Notes under the pieces: model-generated | Told to the model about the DNA's origin: nothing | Database searches by the model: none | What the model saw: only the letters and a program-made list of their open reading frames with translations | Assembly (NCBI GenBank): GCA_007120155.1 | Contig: SKOF01000278.1 | Location: forward strand, 1 to 7,809 | DNA length: 7,809 nucleotides | Direction: 5' to 3' | Origin: Thioalkalivibrio sp. | Lineage (GTDB): Bacteria > Pseudomonadota > Gammaproteobacteria > Ectothiorhodospirales > Ectothiorhodospiraceae | Program-made: the position numbers and the translations under genes | Shown: in pieces, positions 1 through 5,860 of the stretch | How the letters are laid out: each line of letters starts with the position of its first letter | Position numbering within the stretch: the stretch's first letter is position 1

Positions 1-752
1 GGGTTGGCCTCGGAGCTTCCGGACAGGCGCACCGTGGAGGTGGAGGCGTTCTGTTCGTGATCCGCGTGCAGGATCAGGATCAGGTCCAGTGCGCGTACGA
101 ACGTGGGATTCGGCTGGTACTCCTCCGTGGGTACGCTGTACATCATCTTCAGGAAGTTCTCGGTGTAGCCGAGGTTGTTGTCCGGGTACTGGAAGGGCTG
201 CCCCATGGCGTACTTGTAGGACCATGCGGCGATGGTGGGCATCTTGGAGATCAGGCGGTGGGCGGAGATCTCCCGGTCCCTGGGGTTATGCACGTCAGTG
301 TTGTCGTGGTAGAAGGCCGACAGGGCACCCACCACGCCGACCATGATGGCCATGGGATGGGCGTCATGGCGGAAGCCGCCGTAGAAGCGGCGGATGGCCT
401 CGTGGAGCATGGAATGCTCCTTGATGATCCGCGAGAAGCTGCTCAGCTGATCGGAATCCGGCAGTTCCCCGTAGAGCAGCAGGTGGCAGGTCTCCAGGTA
501 GGTACTGTGTTCGGCCAGCTCCTCGATGGGATAGCCGCGGTACATGAGCACGCCCTTGTCGCCGTCGATGTAGGTGATGGCGCTCGAACAACTGGCGGTG
601 GACATGAAACCGGGATCGTAGGTGAAGTAGCCCAGTTCCTTGTACAGGGTCCGGATATCGATGGCGCTCGGACCGTGTTCTCCCTCGTGAACGGGTAACT
701 CCACCTGTTTTCCTGTGGTGTTGTCGGTGAGGGTGACGGTACGGGGTTTCAT
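1..752 (-). CDS. gltA: Type II citrate synthase, N-terminal part (cut by window edge)
   Basis: Condenses oxaloacetate and acetyl-CoA to citrate, the entry step of the TCA cycle, in the cytoplasm. About 250 N-terminal residues are present, beginning MKPRTVTLTDNTTGK; hexameric type II enzymes are about 430 residues, so roughly the last 180 lie outside the window. Visible family signatures are GYFTYDPGFMSTASCSS followed by YIDGDKGVLMYRGYPIEELA (N-terminal region typical of Gram-negative NADH-sensitive citrate synthases) and LILILHADHEQNASTSTVR, whose histidines belong to the active-site region; the later catalytic His and Asp are not in the window. The ATG at 752 is preceded by GAGGA six bases upstream, which fixes the start. 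The gene stands alone on the minus strand, 263 bases after exbD, and probably has its own promoter in that gap. Identity is very secure; the missing part is only a window effect. Confidence 0.96.
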   Translation of the reverse strand, partial: MKPRTVTLTDNTTGKQVELPVHEGEHGPSAIDIRTLYKELGYFTYDPGFMSTASCSSAITYIDGDKGVLMYRGYPIEELAEHSTYLETCHLLLYGELPDSDQLSSFSRIIKEHSMLHEAIRRFYGGFRHDAHPMAIMVGVVGALSAFYHDNTDVHNPRDREISAHRLISKMPTIAAWSYKYAMGQPFQYPDNNLGYTENFLKMMYSVPTEEYQPNPTFVRALDLILILHADHEQNASTSTVRLSGSSEAN

Positions 753-1015
753 GAGGGGTCCTCGCGTGTCGGTGGGTCGAATCCGGTCGGGCAAAACGTA
801 TATTACACCACATGGGGCGGCCTTCGTCGGCGCCCATGGGCCGGGTGTGGGTTCGCGGCGCGGGCCGCGGTTTCAGGGTGTCCGGCCACGATCCTAGGCC
901 GTCCGGTCCGGGATATCGATAGGATTTCGCCAATAGTGATTATTAGCGCGCTTAACCCTGCCATGGCTGCCTGCAGGGCCCCGGGCGGGTGCCCGGCGTC
1001 CGGCAGGTGTCGATG
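753..1015 (-). promoter_or_regulatory. gltA leader and exbD-gltA intergenic region
   Basis: This 263-base gap separates exbD from gltA. It holds the gltA Shine-Dalgarno (GAGGA on the minus strand, near 759-763), a possible minus-strand -10 box TAATAT (plus-strand ATATTA at 800-805) that would start transcription about 40 bases before gltA, and an AT-richer stretch at 910-955 that stands out from the GC-rich surroundings and includes the 8-base palindrome AGCGCGCT at 945-952. I found no good -35 box at the right distance from 800-805, so the exact promoter is uncertain. Open frames here look like shadows and lack recognisable protein features. Confidence 0.3.
981..996 (-). terminator. GC-rich hairpin after exbD
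   Basis: CCGGGC (981-986) and GCCCGG (991-996) form a perfect 6-bp stem with a 4-base loop, starting about 20 bases downstream of the exbD stop on the minus strand. It is placed where a terminator of the tonB-exbB-exbD unit would be expected, but there is no T-run after it, so it may only be an RNA-stabilising or Rho-associated hairpin. Confidence 0.3.
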
Positions 1016-1420
1016 TCAGGGGCTGCGTGTGGCGAAGGCGATACGCCGCACACCGCTGCTCTGCAACAGTGAAACCAGTTCGGCCACCGCCTGATAGGGC
1101 ACGGTGGCATCCGCGCCCAGTCGAACCACCAGTTGCGGCTCATCACGCAGGCGGGCGGCGAGCATGTCGGGGAGCGCATGATGGCGTACCGGACGATCCT
1201 CCAGCAGCAACCGGCCGTCGGCATGCAGCACGAGATCCGCCACCTGCGGCTCGATGGCGGGTTTCGCCTCGGCCTGCGGCAGGTCCACGTTGAGCGCCTG
1301 AGCAAGAATGGGCGCCGCGATGATGAACATGACCAGCAGTACCAGGATCACGTCCACCAGAGGGACCACGTTCATCTCGGAAAGGGGCTGATCCTCGTCT
1401 CCGAGCAGGCCCCCGGCCAT
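1016..1420 (-). CDS. exbD: ExbD/TolR-type biopolymer transport protein
   Basis: Part of the inner-membrane ExbB-ExbD motor that uses the proton gradient to energise TonB. The 134-residue product has a short cytoplasmic N-terminus (MAGGLLGDEDQPLSEMN), one membrane helix at about residues 18-40 (VVPLVDVILVLLVMFIIAAP) and a periplasmic domain (45-134) ending in the usual ExbD fold. Asp23 in LVDVILVLL matches the essential membrane aspartate of the family (Asp25 in E. coli ExbD). Length is normal for ExbD. The ATG at 1418-1420 overlaps the exbB stop by one base (TGATG) and has GGGAGG eight bases upstream inside the end of exbB, indicating translational coupling. TolR is the main alternative. The adjacent TonB-family gene and the lack of tolA, tolB or pal favour ExbD. 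Confidence 0.9.
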   Translation of the reverse strand: MAGGLLGDEDQPLSEMNVVPLVDVILVLLVMFIIAAPILAQALNVDLPQAEAKPAIEPQVADLVLHADGRLLLEDRPVRHHALPDMLAARLRDEPQLVVRLGADATVPYQAVAELVSLLQSSGVRRIAFATRSP

Positions 1421-2103
1421 CAGCCTGCCCTCCCGGCGGCATGGCCGACGGCTGACACCGTGCTCGCGGCAACCGGTGCCTCGTGATTCAGTCCGGCCAG
1501 CATGCAGGCGGCGTTGCCTTCGAGCAGCACCAGGATGCGGCGCAGCCGGCGCAGCAGCAGGTTGTAGCCCACCACGGCCGGAATGGCCGTGAACAGACCC
1601 GCGGCGGTCGCCACCAGGGCCTCGGCCACGGGACCCGCGATCAGATCCATGGATACGGCCGTGCCCGTGCCCCCCAGTGCCTGCAGGGCGTGCATGATGC
1701 CCCACACGGTACCCAGGAGACCGATGAAGGGCGCCGTGTTGCCAATGGTGGCCAGGATGACCAGGCCGTTCTCCAGTTCGGTGCGCTGTGCCCTGACCCC
1801 ATGCGCGGCCATCTCCGCCAGGGCCTCCCGCGGGCCGCTGCCGCGCAGGGCGGCGGTTCGCAACGCATCGTGCACGTGGCGCGACGCGGATCCGGCCGCA
1901 ACGGATTCACCGGCCGCATGCGCCGGGTCGAGCGCCAATTGACGTGCGGCTGACCGCTCCATGCGAAGCGCCCGCCCGAGCTGCACACCCTTGTACAGGA
2001 TCACGCTCCAACTGAGCAGCGACAGGCCGATGAGCAGCATGAACACGCCGCGCACGATCCAGTCGGCATCCTGCCACCATCCCAACCACAAATTCTCGCC
2101 CAT
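1420..2103 (-). CDS. exbB: ExbB/TolQ-type proton channel protein
   Basis: Forms the pentameric inner-membrane channel around ExbD that converts proton flow into movement of TonB. The 227-residue product has membrane helices at about 16-38 (VRGVFMLLIGLSLLSWSVILY), 113-140 (GLVILATIGNTAPFIGLLGTVWGIMHAL) and 160-184 (EALVATAAGLFTAIPAVVGYN), with a long cytoplasmic loop between the first two; this is the MotA/TolQ/ExbB layout. The EALVATAxGLxxAIPAV motif is intact, with Glu161 at the position of the functionally important Glu176 of E. coli ExbB. The ATG at 2103 is preceded by AAGGG about seven bases upstream. It lies 54 bases after tonB and overlaps exbD by one base, so the three are almost certainly co-transcribed. 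The 3' end codes for an Ala-rich tail of about 20 residues with no visible motif. Confidence 0.92.
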   Translation of the reverse strand: MGENLWLGWWQDADWIVRGVFMLLIGLSLLSWSVILYKGVQLGRALRMERSAARQLALDPAHAAGESVAAGSASRHVHDALRTAALRGSGPREALAEMAAHGVRAQRTELENGLVILATIGNTAPFIGLLGTVWGIMHALQALGGTGTAVSMDLIAGPVAEALVATAAGLFTAIPAVVGYNLLLRRLRRILVLLEGNAACMLAGLNHEAPVAASTVSAVGHAAGRAG

Positions 2104-2157
2104 CGTCGACCCTTCAGTGATATGTCGGGCACCGCTCGATACCCTGTTTTGCGTTCG

Positions 2158-3123
2158 TCACCCTCTCCGCCGGGGCGGGGCGGCCGCCTGCCCATTCTCC
2201 AGTGTGAAGCGTATGGGTACCTCGACTGTGGCGGCGACGGGCCGACCCATGCGCCGAGCCGGCTCGAAGCGCCAACCCTTCACGGCATCGCGCGCCGACG
2301 TATCGAGGATGCGGAAACCCGAGCTTTCCAGCACCCGGACCGCGAGCGGCAGGCCCTGCGCGCTCACTTCCACCTCGAGCCGTACCACGCCTTCCATGCC
2401 CCGACGGCGGGCGGCCATGGGGTACACCGGCTTCGGGTTGTCCAGGTAGGCGGCCCCGGCGGTGGGCGGTGTGTAGGCAGCAGCCGAATCATCCAGCTGT
2501 CCGTCGATCGGTGGATGTGGTGCCGTGGCATCCGCCGCAGGTAAAGGTGGCGGGGATTTCGCAGATCGCTGCACGTCCCGGGTGTGCGGTGCGGTGTCCG
2601 CTTCGGTATTGGGCAGGGGCTCCGGTTCAGGCACCGGTTCCGGTTCGGGTACGGGTTCAGGTTCTGGCTCTGGCGCCGGCTCCGGCATTGGCTCTGGCTC
2701 CGGCTCCGGCTCCGGCTCCGGCAAGGGCTTCGGTTCAGGCTCCGGCAAGGGCTCCGGCATGGGCTCCGGCTCCGCCACGGGCCGGGCAGGTTCCATCGAT
2801 GGCGGATCGGGTTCGGGATCAGGGGTTTCGTTCGTTGCCCCGCTGCTGGACATGGATTCAGCGAGCTGGACCATCTCGAATCCGGCCGCCATCGGCGTGG
2901 CCCCGGGGCCCTCGGCCGATCCCCAGACCAGCAGCATCGCCAGACCGGCATGCACCGTGGCCGCTCCGGCCACGGCGAGGAATTTTGCACCACCTCGCGG
3001 GAGGACAGGTTCATGGGCAGGCGCTGGCGCGGGGGGGCGAGTCGTGCCCGCATCCGTCCCCCGTTGATCGGGCGCAGATCCGGCGTGCGCCCCGCTCCGC
3101 CGACCGTTTGCCGCTGACTGCAT
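2158..3123 (-). CDS. tonB: TonB family energy-transducing protein
   Basis: Spans the periplasm and passes energy from ExbB-ExbD to outer-membrane TonB-dependent transporters. From the ATG at 3123 the product has 321 residues: a 46-residue Arg/Pro/Ala-rich cytoplasmic N-terminus, one signal-anchor helix at about 47-68 (FLAVAGAATVHAGLAMLLVW), a Pro/Glu-rich periplasm-spanning rod (about 101-171), a linker, and a C-terminal TonB domain at about 227-308 (NPKPVYPMAARRRGMEGVVRL, then LESSGFRILDTSARDAVKGW). His58 in the helix fits the essential His20 of E. coli TonB; the residue four before it is Ala, where E. coli has Ser16. It is the first gene of tonB-exbB-exbD. The start is uncertain: no strong Shine-Dalgarno precedes 3123, and the frame is open to an ATG at 3303 (381 residues). 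The added 60 residues are rich in Pro, Thr and Arg and match no domain I know. Confidence 0.9.
   Translation of the reverse strand: MQSAANGRRSGAHAGSAPDQRGTDAGTTRPPAPAPAHEPVLPRGGAKFLAVAGAATVHAGLAMLLVWGSAEGPGATPMAAGFEMVQLAESMSSSGATNETPDPEPDPPSMEPARPVAEPEPMPEPLPEPEPKPLPEPEPEPEPEPMPEPAPEPEPEPVPEPEPVPEPEPLPNTEADTAPHTRDVQRSAKSPPPLPAADATAPHPPIDGQLDDSAAAYTPPTAGAAYLDNPKPVYPMAARRRGMEGVVRLEVEVSAQGLPLAVRVLESSGFRILDTSARDAVKGWRFEPARRMGRPVAATVEVPIRFTLENGQAAAPPRRRG
2611..2775 (-). repeat. Short tandem repeats coding for the TonB Pro-Glu rod
   Basis: On the plus strand this stretch is made of irregular copies of GGCTCC/GGTTCC/GGCTCT-type hexamers, read on the minus strand as repeated Glu-Pro codons with occasional Met-Pro, Leu-Pro, Val-Pro or Lys-Pro. 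The longest nearly pure run is around 2692-2722. Pro-Glu and Pro-Lys rods are normal in TonB, but this one is almost only acidic. The unit is six bases, so gain or loss of copies by slippage would keep the frame. Confidence 0.85.
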
Positions 3124-3356
3124 GGTGACTGTGATCCGGTGGGTAGAAGTAGGTGCGTGGCGGTTCGCCGTACCGGATCGGGTCGATGGCCGGGCGAAGC
3201 CGCCACGCGAATGGGTGGGCAAGGATCCGGTACGCGTGCCGGCCGGGTCCATGACTGTCCAGGAGTGTGGCGGCGTCTTCGGCGTGTTCCCCGGCGTCCA
3301 CATGCATGGATCATGGTGATCTCGTTGGTTGTTGTCCGGTGACTCAGAAAACAGGA

Positions 3357-3372
3357 AGCCAAAGCTGTGCCA
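3357..3372 (-). promoter_or_regulatory. Candidate sigma-54 (-24/-12) promoter of tonB-exbB-exbD
   Basis: On the minus strand the site reads TGGCAC (3372-3367), five bases AGCTT, then TGGCT (3361-3357). The RpoN consensus is TGGCAC-N5-TTGCW. Here the -24 element is perfect, the spacing is exact, the GC at -12 is kept, and one T of the -12 element is G. Transcription would begin near 3346 and run toward tonB, giving a leader of about 220 bases to the ATG at 3123 or about 43 bases to the ATG at 3303. A sigma-54 activator gene lies upstream on the same strand. A match of this length can occur by chance, so this remains a candidate. Confidence 0.45.
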
Positions 3373-3393
3373 ATCCGGGAAACTGACCGGATT
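3372..3393. promoter_or_regulatory. 7-bp inverted repeat next to the -24 element
   Basis: AATCCGG (3372-3378) and CCGGATT (3387-3393) are perfect inverted copies separated by eight bases. Centre-to-centre spacing of the arms is 15 bases, compatible with a dimeric regulator or with a hairpin. It touches the first base of the sigma-54-like -24 element. No T-run follows on the minus strand, so a terminator for the upstream gene is less likely than an operator. Confidence 0.35.
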
Positions 3394-3412
3394 TCCTTAC
3401 GTTATGAATTAC

Positions 3413-3428
3413 TGTGGTGATTGCCACA
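3413..3428. promoter_or_regulatory. CRP/FNR-like dyad TGTGG-N6-CCACA
   Basis: TGTGG (3413-3417) and CCACA (3424-3428) are perfect inverted arms with a six-base spacer (TGATTG). The geometry equals that of the CRP site TGTGA-N6-TCACA, with the last base of each half changed. It lies about 41 bases upstream of the -24 element, centred about 75 bases before the predicted start of transcription. Confidence 0.3.
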
Positions 3429-3677
3429 ACCCGTATCGCAGGCATATGCCGCACCGACCGCGCCATCTGCCACATGCCATGTCCCACGTGTCCGGCCGGG
3501 CATCACAGTGCGTGCCCTGGAAAGGAAACGAGGGGAAATCGGACGCCCTGCATCGCTCAAGCCGGGGCGGGTGCGGGACAGGGATGCCCCCGGCCACACA
3601 GGTCTCCCGGTGCATTCTGCGGCGTGGCTGTGCACGGCGCGTTGGAACAGGACAGCCGGGCCCTGTTGGGCAGCTTG

Positions 3678-4352
3678 CTAGGGATAGAACAGGGTGGCCA
3701 CCGCCACGGCCACGATGGTCAGGCCGATGATCTGACGCAAATGCGTGATCCGGGCCAGGCGGGCGAGCTGGGCCGCGAAGACCCCGGCGGTCATGACGGC
3801 GGGCAGGGTGCCGAGCCCAAAGGCGAACATCAGCAGTGCCCCTTCCAGGGCATCGGCGGCTGTCAGGGTCCAGATCAGCATGGAGTACACCAGGCCGCAG
3901 GGCAGCCATCCCCAAGCGGCGCCGAACAGCAGGGCCTGCAGCGGCGATGAGACCGGCAGCAGGCGGCGCCCGTAGGGCTCCAGCCGCCGCCACACGGGGG
4001 CGCCGATGTTCTGCAACTGTGCAAACCGGGGAAACCACCCGGCCAGGTACAGACCGATGCCCACGAGTACCGCGGCCGCCAGCGTCTGCGCCAGCACATG
4101 CAGGAAGGCCATGTTGCCACCGCCACGAAGCAGTATCGCGCCCACCGTCCCCGTAATCGCCCCGGCCAGTGCGTAGCTGCCGATGCGACCGAGTCCGTAG
4201 GCCAGCAGGTAGGCGGGCAGCCGCCAGCGGCTCTGGCGAACCTCAACGGGCAGGCTGAACGTGAGCGCACCGCTGATGCCGCCGCACATGCCAAGGCAAT
4301 GGAAGGTGCTGGCGAGGCCGATGAGCAATGCGGTGGCGAGGCTGAGTTCCAA
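3678..4352 (-). CDS. TauE/SafE-like (COG2836, DsbD_2-type) membrane protein
   Basis: A 224-residue polytopic inner-membrane protein with about six helices (roughly 5-31, 46-73, 82-108, 136-162, 169-197, 206-222). Near the N-terminus is FHCLGMCGG (residues 17-25, Cys19 and Cys23), and the fourth helix carries GWLPCGLVYS with Cys152; both are signatures of this family, which is distantly related to the DsbD/CcdA transmembrane domain. Members are often found next to cbb3 oxidase assembly genes and are thought to act in metal or thiol handling or export, but no function is proven here; the 'sulfite exporter' name is inherited. No cco gene is in the window. The start is TTG at 4352 with GGGAG about five bases upstream; starting here keeps the first helix and the HCxGMCGG motif complete. 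It follows the sigma-54 activator on the same strand after 252 bases, so co-transcription is not assured. Confidence 0.85.
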   Translation of the reverse strand: MELSLATALLIGLASTFHCLGMCGGISGALTFSLPVEVRQSRWRLPAYLLAYGLGRIGSYALAGAITGTVGAILLRGGGNMAFLHVLAQTLAAAVLVGIGLYLAGWFPRFAQLQNIGAPVWRRLEPYGRRLLPVSSPLQALLFGAAWGWLPCGLVYSMLIWTLTAADALEGALLMFAFGLGTLPAVMTAGVFAAQLARLARITHLRQIIGLTIVAVAVATLFYP

Positions 4353-4604
4353 GGGTTCTCCCGGCGGGTCGACAGGGCGCGCGTTGCGCCTTCACGGGGT
4401 GGACAATATGTCGGCTGGCGCCTGTTTCGTCATGGTACAGGACGGCCGGCGGGCGATGTCGGGCATCGGGTTACCGGGTTCGTCATGGACAGGGAGTTTC
4501 CACGGCGGGCGGACCGGCGGGTGGCGAGGCAAGGTCGCGATCGTTTCCGCTCCAGGCGGAACACGGTTTTCTTCACCACCCGGCGCCCATGGGACAGGTG
4601 GGCT
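4353..4604. promoter_or_regulatory. Intergenic region with repeated motif upstream of the TauE/SafE gene
   Basis: No gene is seen in these 252 bases. They hold a direct repeat of TTCGTCATGG (4426-4435 and 4479-4488), each copy followed by ACAGG with one base difference in spacing. The first copy sits inside a dyad, CCTGT (4421-4425) and ACAGG (4437-4441) with 11 bases between. A perfect 6-bp hairpin TTCCGC (4545-4550), loop TCCAG, GCGGAA (4556-4561) lies about 44 bases after the activator gene's stop; it lacks a T-run in the minus direction. The TauE/SafE Shine-Dalgarno is at the left end. Confidence 0.4.
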
Positions 4605-5561
4605 TCAGTTGATGGCGTACTTCTTGAGGCGGTACTGCAGCGTGTCCCTGCTCAATCCGAGAAGGCGCGCGGCGCGCGTGCGATTCCCCAGGGTCTTTTC
4701 CAGGGCCTGGCGGATCAGATCCGCCTCCAGTTGCGCCAGGTGGACACCCTGCTCCGGCAGGGCAAAGTCACCCTCCGGGCCGTTGACGGGCGGTTCGGTG
4801 AACTCCTTCGGGAGGTTGGTCGCGTGGATGGCCTGTCCGCCCAGCAGGATGAGCATGCGCTCGCAGAGGTTGCGCAGTTCGCGCACGTTGCCGGGCCAGG
4901 GGTAGCGTGAAAGCACCTGGAGGGCGTCCGGCTGATAGTCCGGGCCGGGCAGGCCGTGCTGCCGGGCGAGGGCCTCGGTGAGATGTCGCAGGAGCACCGG
5001 CACGTCTCCCTGACGCTCACGCAACGGGGGCAGTTCCAGGGGGACCACGTTGAGTCGGAAGAACAGGTCCTTGCGGAAACGGCCCGCGCGAACCTCGCCC
5101 TGGAGGTCGCGATTCGTGGCGGCGATGACGCGCACGTCAACTCTTTCCGGCGTCGCCTGCCCGATCGCCTGGGATTCCCCGCACTCGAGAAAGCGCAGCA
5201 GTTTTGCCTGACAGTTCAGGGGCAGTTCGCCGATCTCGTCCAGAAACAGCGTGCCGCCAGCGGCGGCCCGGATTCTCCCCGGCTGATGGGTGAGGGCGCC
5301 GGTAAACGCTCCGCGGCGGTGACCGAACAGCTCCGACTCGATCAGCTGTTCCGGCAGTGCGGCGCAGTTGATGGTGGCCATGGGGGCTTGGCTGCGAAGG
5401 CTGGCGCCGTGGATGGCGCGTGCCATGAGCTCCTTGCCGGTACCGCTCTCGCCGTGGATGAGCACCGTGACGTCCACATGGGCAACGATGCGTGCGGCAT
5501 TGACCACGGCCCGGAGTTCCGGGGATTCTCCAATGAGCAGGTCATCGAAGTCATTGGTCAT
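4605..5561 (-). CDS. Sigma-54 enhancer-binding activator without sensor domain (PspF-like layout)
   Basis: An AAA+ ATPase that binds DNA upstream of sigma-54 promoters and remodels RNA polymerase-RpoN. The 318-residue product begins almost at once with the AAA+ domain (about 8-235): Walker A GESGTGKE (37-44), the sigma-54-contacting loop GAFTGA (84-89), Walker B GGTLFLDE (102-109), sensor I ATN (148-150), arginine-finger region RFRKDLFFRL (161-170), and PWPGNVREL (221-229). A Fis-type helix-turn-helix closes the protein (about 278-318, with LGNRTRAARLLGLSRDTLQYRL). There is no receiver, GAF or PAS domain; PspF (about 325 residues) has the same layout. The ATG at 5561 has GGAG six bases upstream; upstream ATGs at 5573 and 5660 lack well-placed ribosome sites. 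All ATPase motifs are intact, so it should be active unless held by a partner protein. No psp gene is visible. Its target is unknown; a sigma-54-like site before tonB is the only candidate seen here. Confidence 0.93.
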   Translation of the reverse strand: MTNDFDDLLIGESPELRAVVNAARIVAHVDVTVLIHGESGTGKELMARAIHGASLRSQAPMATINCAALPEQLIESELFGHRRGAFTGALTHQPGRIRAAAGGTLFLDEIGELPLNCQAKLLRFLECGESQAIGQATPERVDVRVIAATNRDLQGEVRAGRFRKDLFFRLNVVPLELPPLRERQGDVPVLLRHLTEALARQHGLPGPDYQPDALQVLSRYPWPGNVRELRNLCERMLILLGGQAIHATNLPKEFTEPPVNGPEGDFALPEQGVHLAQLEADLIRQALEKTLGNRTRAARLLGLSRDTLQYRLKKYAIN

Positions 5562-5860
5562 GGTTGTCTCCATGCCTCGTGGGATGAGTTGGACATCCGC
5601 CCGTTCCCGCCAGGTATCTGCCCGGCCGATGAAGACCGTCAGGGGTGGGCACAGCGCCAAGCTTACCGCCGTGAGTTCGTCAACGGCTTGACCTCGGTCA
5701 TATCAGGCAGGTGAATGCCGGGGTTGACACCATCGGCCGGCGGTATCGGCAATCCGTCCCCGGCGACACATCGTCACGAGGCCGTCCCGGAAGTGGGGGC
5801 CGGGTGCGCATCCTGTGCCCGTGTCCGGAGCCATGCGGCGGATGCTCCGACCGCCATGGA
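5562..5860. promoter_or_regulatory. Upstream region of the sigma-54 activator, with dyad GTCAA-N4-TTGAC
   Basis: About 300 bases without a supported gene. At 5679-5692 GTCAA and TTGAC are perfect inverted arms with four bases between, about 120 bases before the activator start; this could be an operator or part of a -35 region (TTGAC on either strand). The activator's GGAG Shine-Dalgarno is at 5568-5571. I could not find a convincing -35/-10 pair. The right end holds the hairpin listed separately. Confidence 0.3.
5831..5859 (-). terminator. Hairpin directly after the zinc-ribbon gene
   Basis: The arm CCATGCGGCGG (5831-5841) pairs with CCGCCATGG (5851-5859) over nine base pairs with a two-base bulge and a nine-base loop. 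It starts one base after the stop codon of the zinc-ribbon gene on the minus strand. No T-run follows, so it may be a weak terminator or an RNA 3'-end stabiliser. Confidence 0.35.

Larger units (their letters stand above)
3124..3677. other. Gene-free regulatory stretch upstream of tonB
   Basis: These 554 bases contain no coding frame I can support; frames in both directions have shadow-like composition (many Arg, Pro, Ser, Cys) and no family motif. The part nearest tonB (3124-3303) could be coding if the longer tonB start is used. The middle (3357-3393) holds a sigma-54-like promoter and an inverted repeat. The part at 3391-3430 is more AT-rich than its surroundings, and 3413-3490 holds several further dyads. 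The far end (3500-3677) lies just after the TauE/SafE gene; it includes a purine-rich GGAAA-repeat stretch at about 3519-3539 and no convincing terminator. Confidence 0.6.

Noticed and set aside
57..698. Long plus-strand frame opposite gltA
   Set aside because: It is antisense to the clearly recognisable citrate synthase and has no family features.
2364..3362. Long minus-strand frame overlapping tonB in another frame
   Set aside because: Its Arg/Pro/Ser-rich translation is a shifted reading of the Pro-Glu repeats; the TonB frame has clear domains.
3590..3620. GGGAGACCTG on the minus strand, resembling the 3' end of a cobalamin riboswitch, upstream of tonB
   Set aside because: The other conserved riboswitch parts (B12 box, CCCGCCACTG-like core) are absent, and there is only about 60 bases between this point and the end of the preceding gene.
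3645..3666. Inverted repeat AACAGG...CCTGTT just after the TauE/SafE stop, as terminator
   Set aside because: Only six base pairs with a 10-base loop and no T-run; too weak to call.
3329..3730. Plus-strand frame with a CGDCH haem-c-like motif
   Set aside because: One CxxCH in a Arg/Pro/His-rich frame with no signal peptide, no Shine-Dalgarno and no other family feature; it runs across the dyad-rich intergenic DNA into the end of the TauE/SafE gene.
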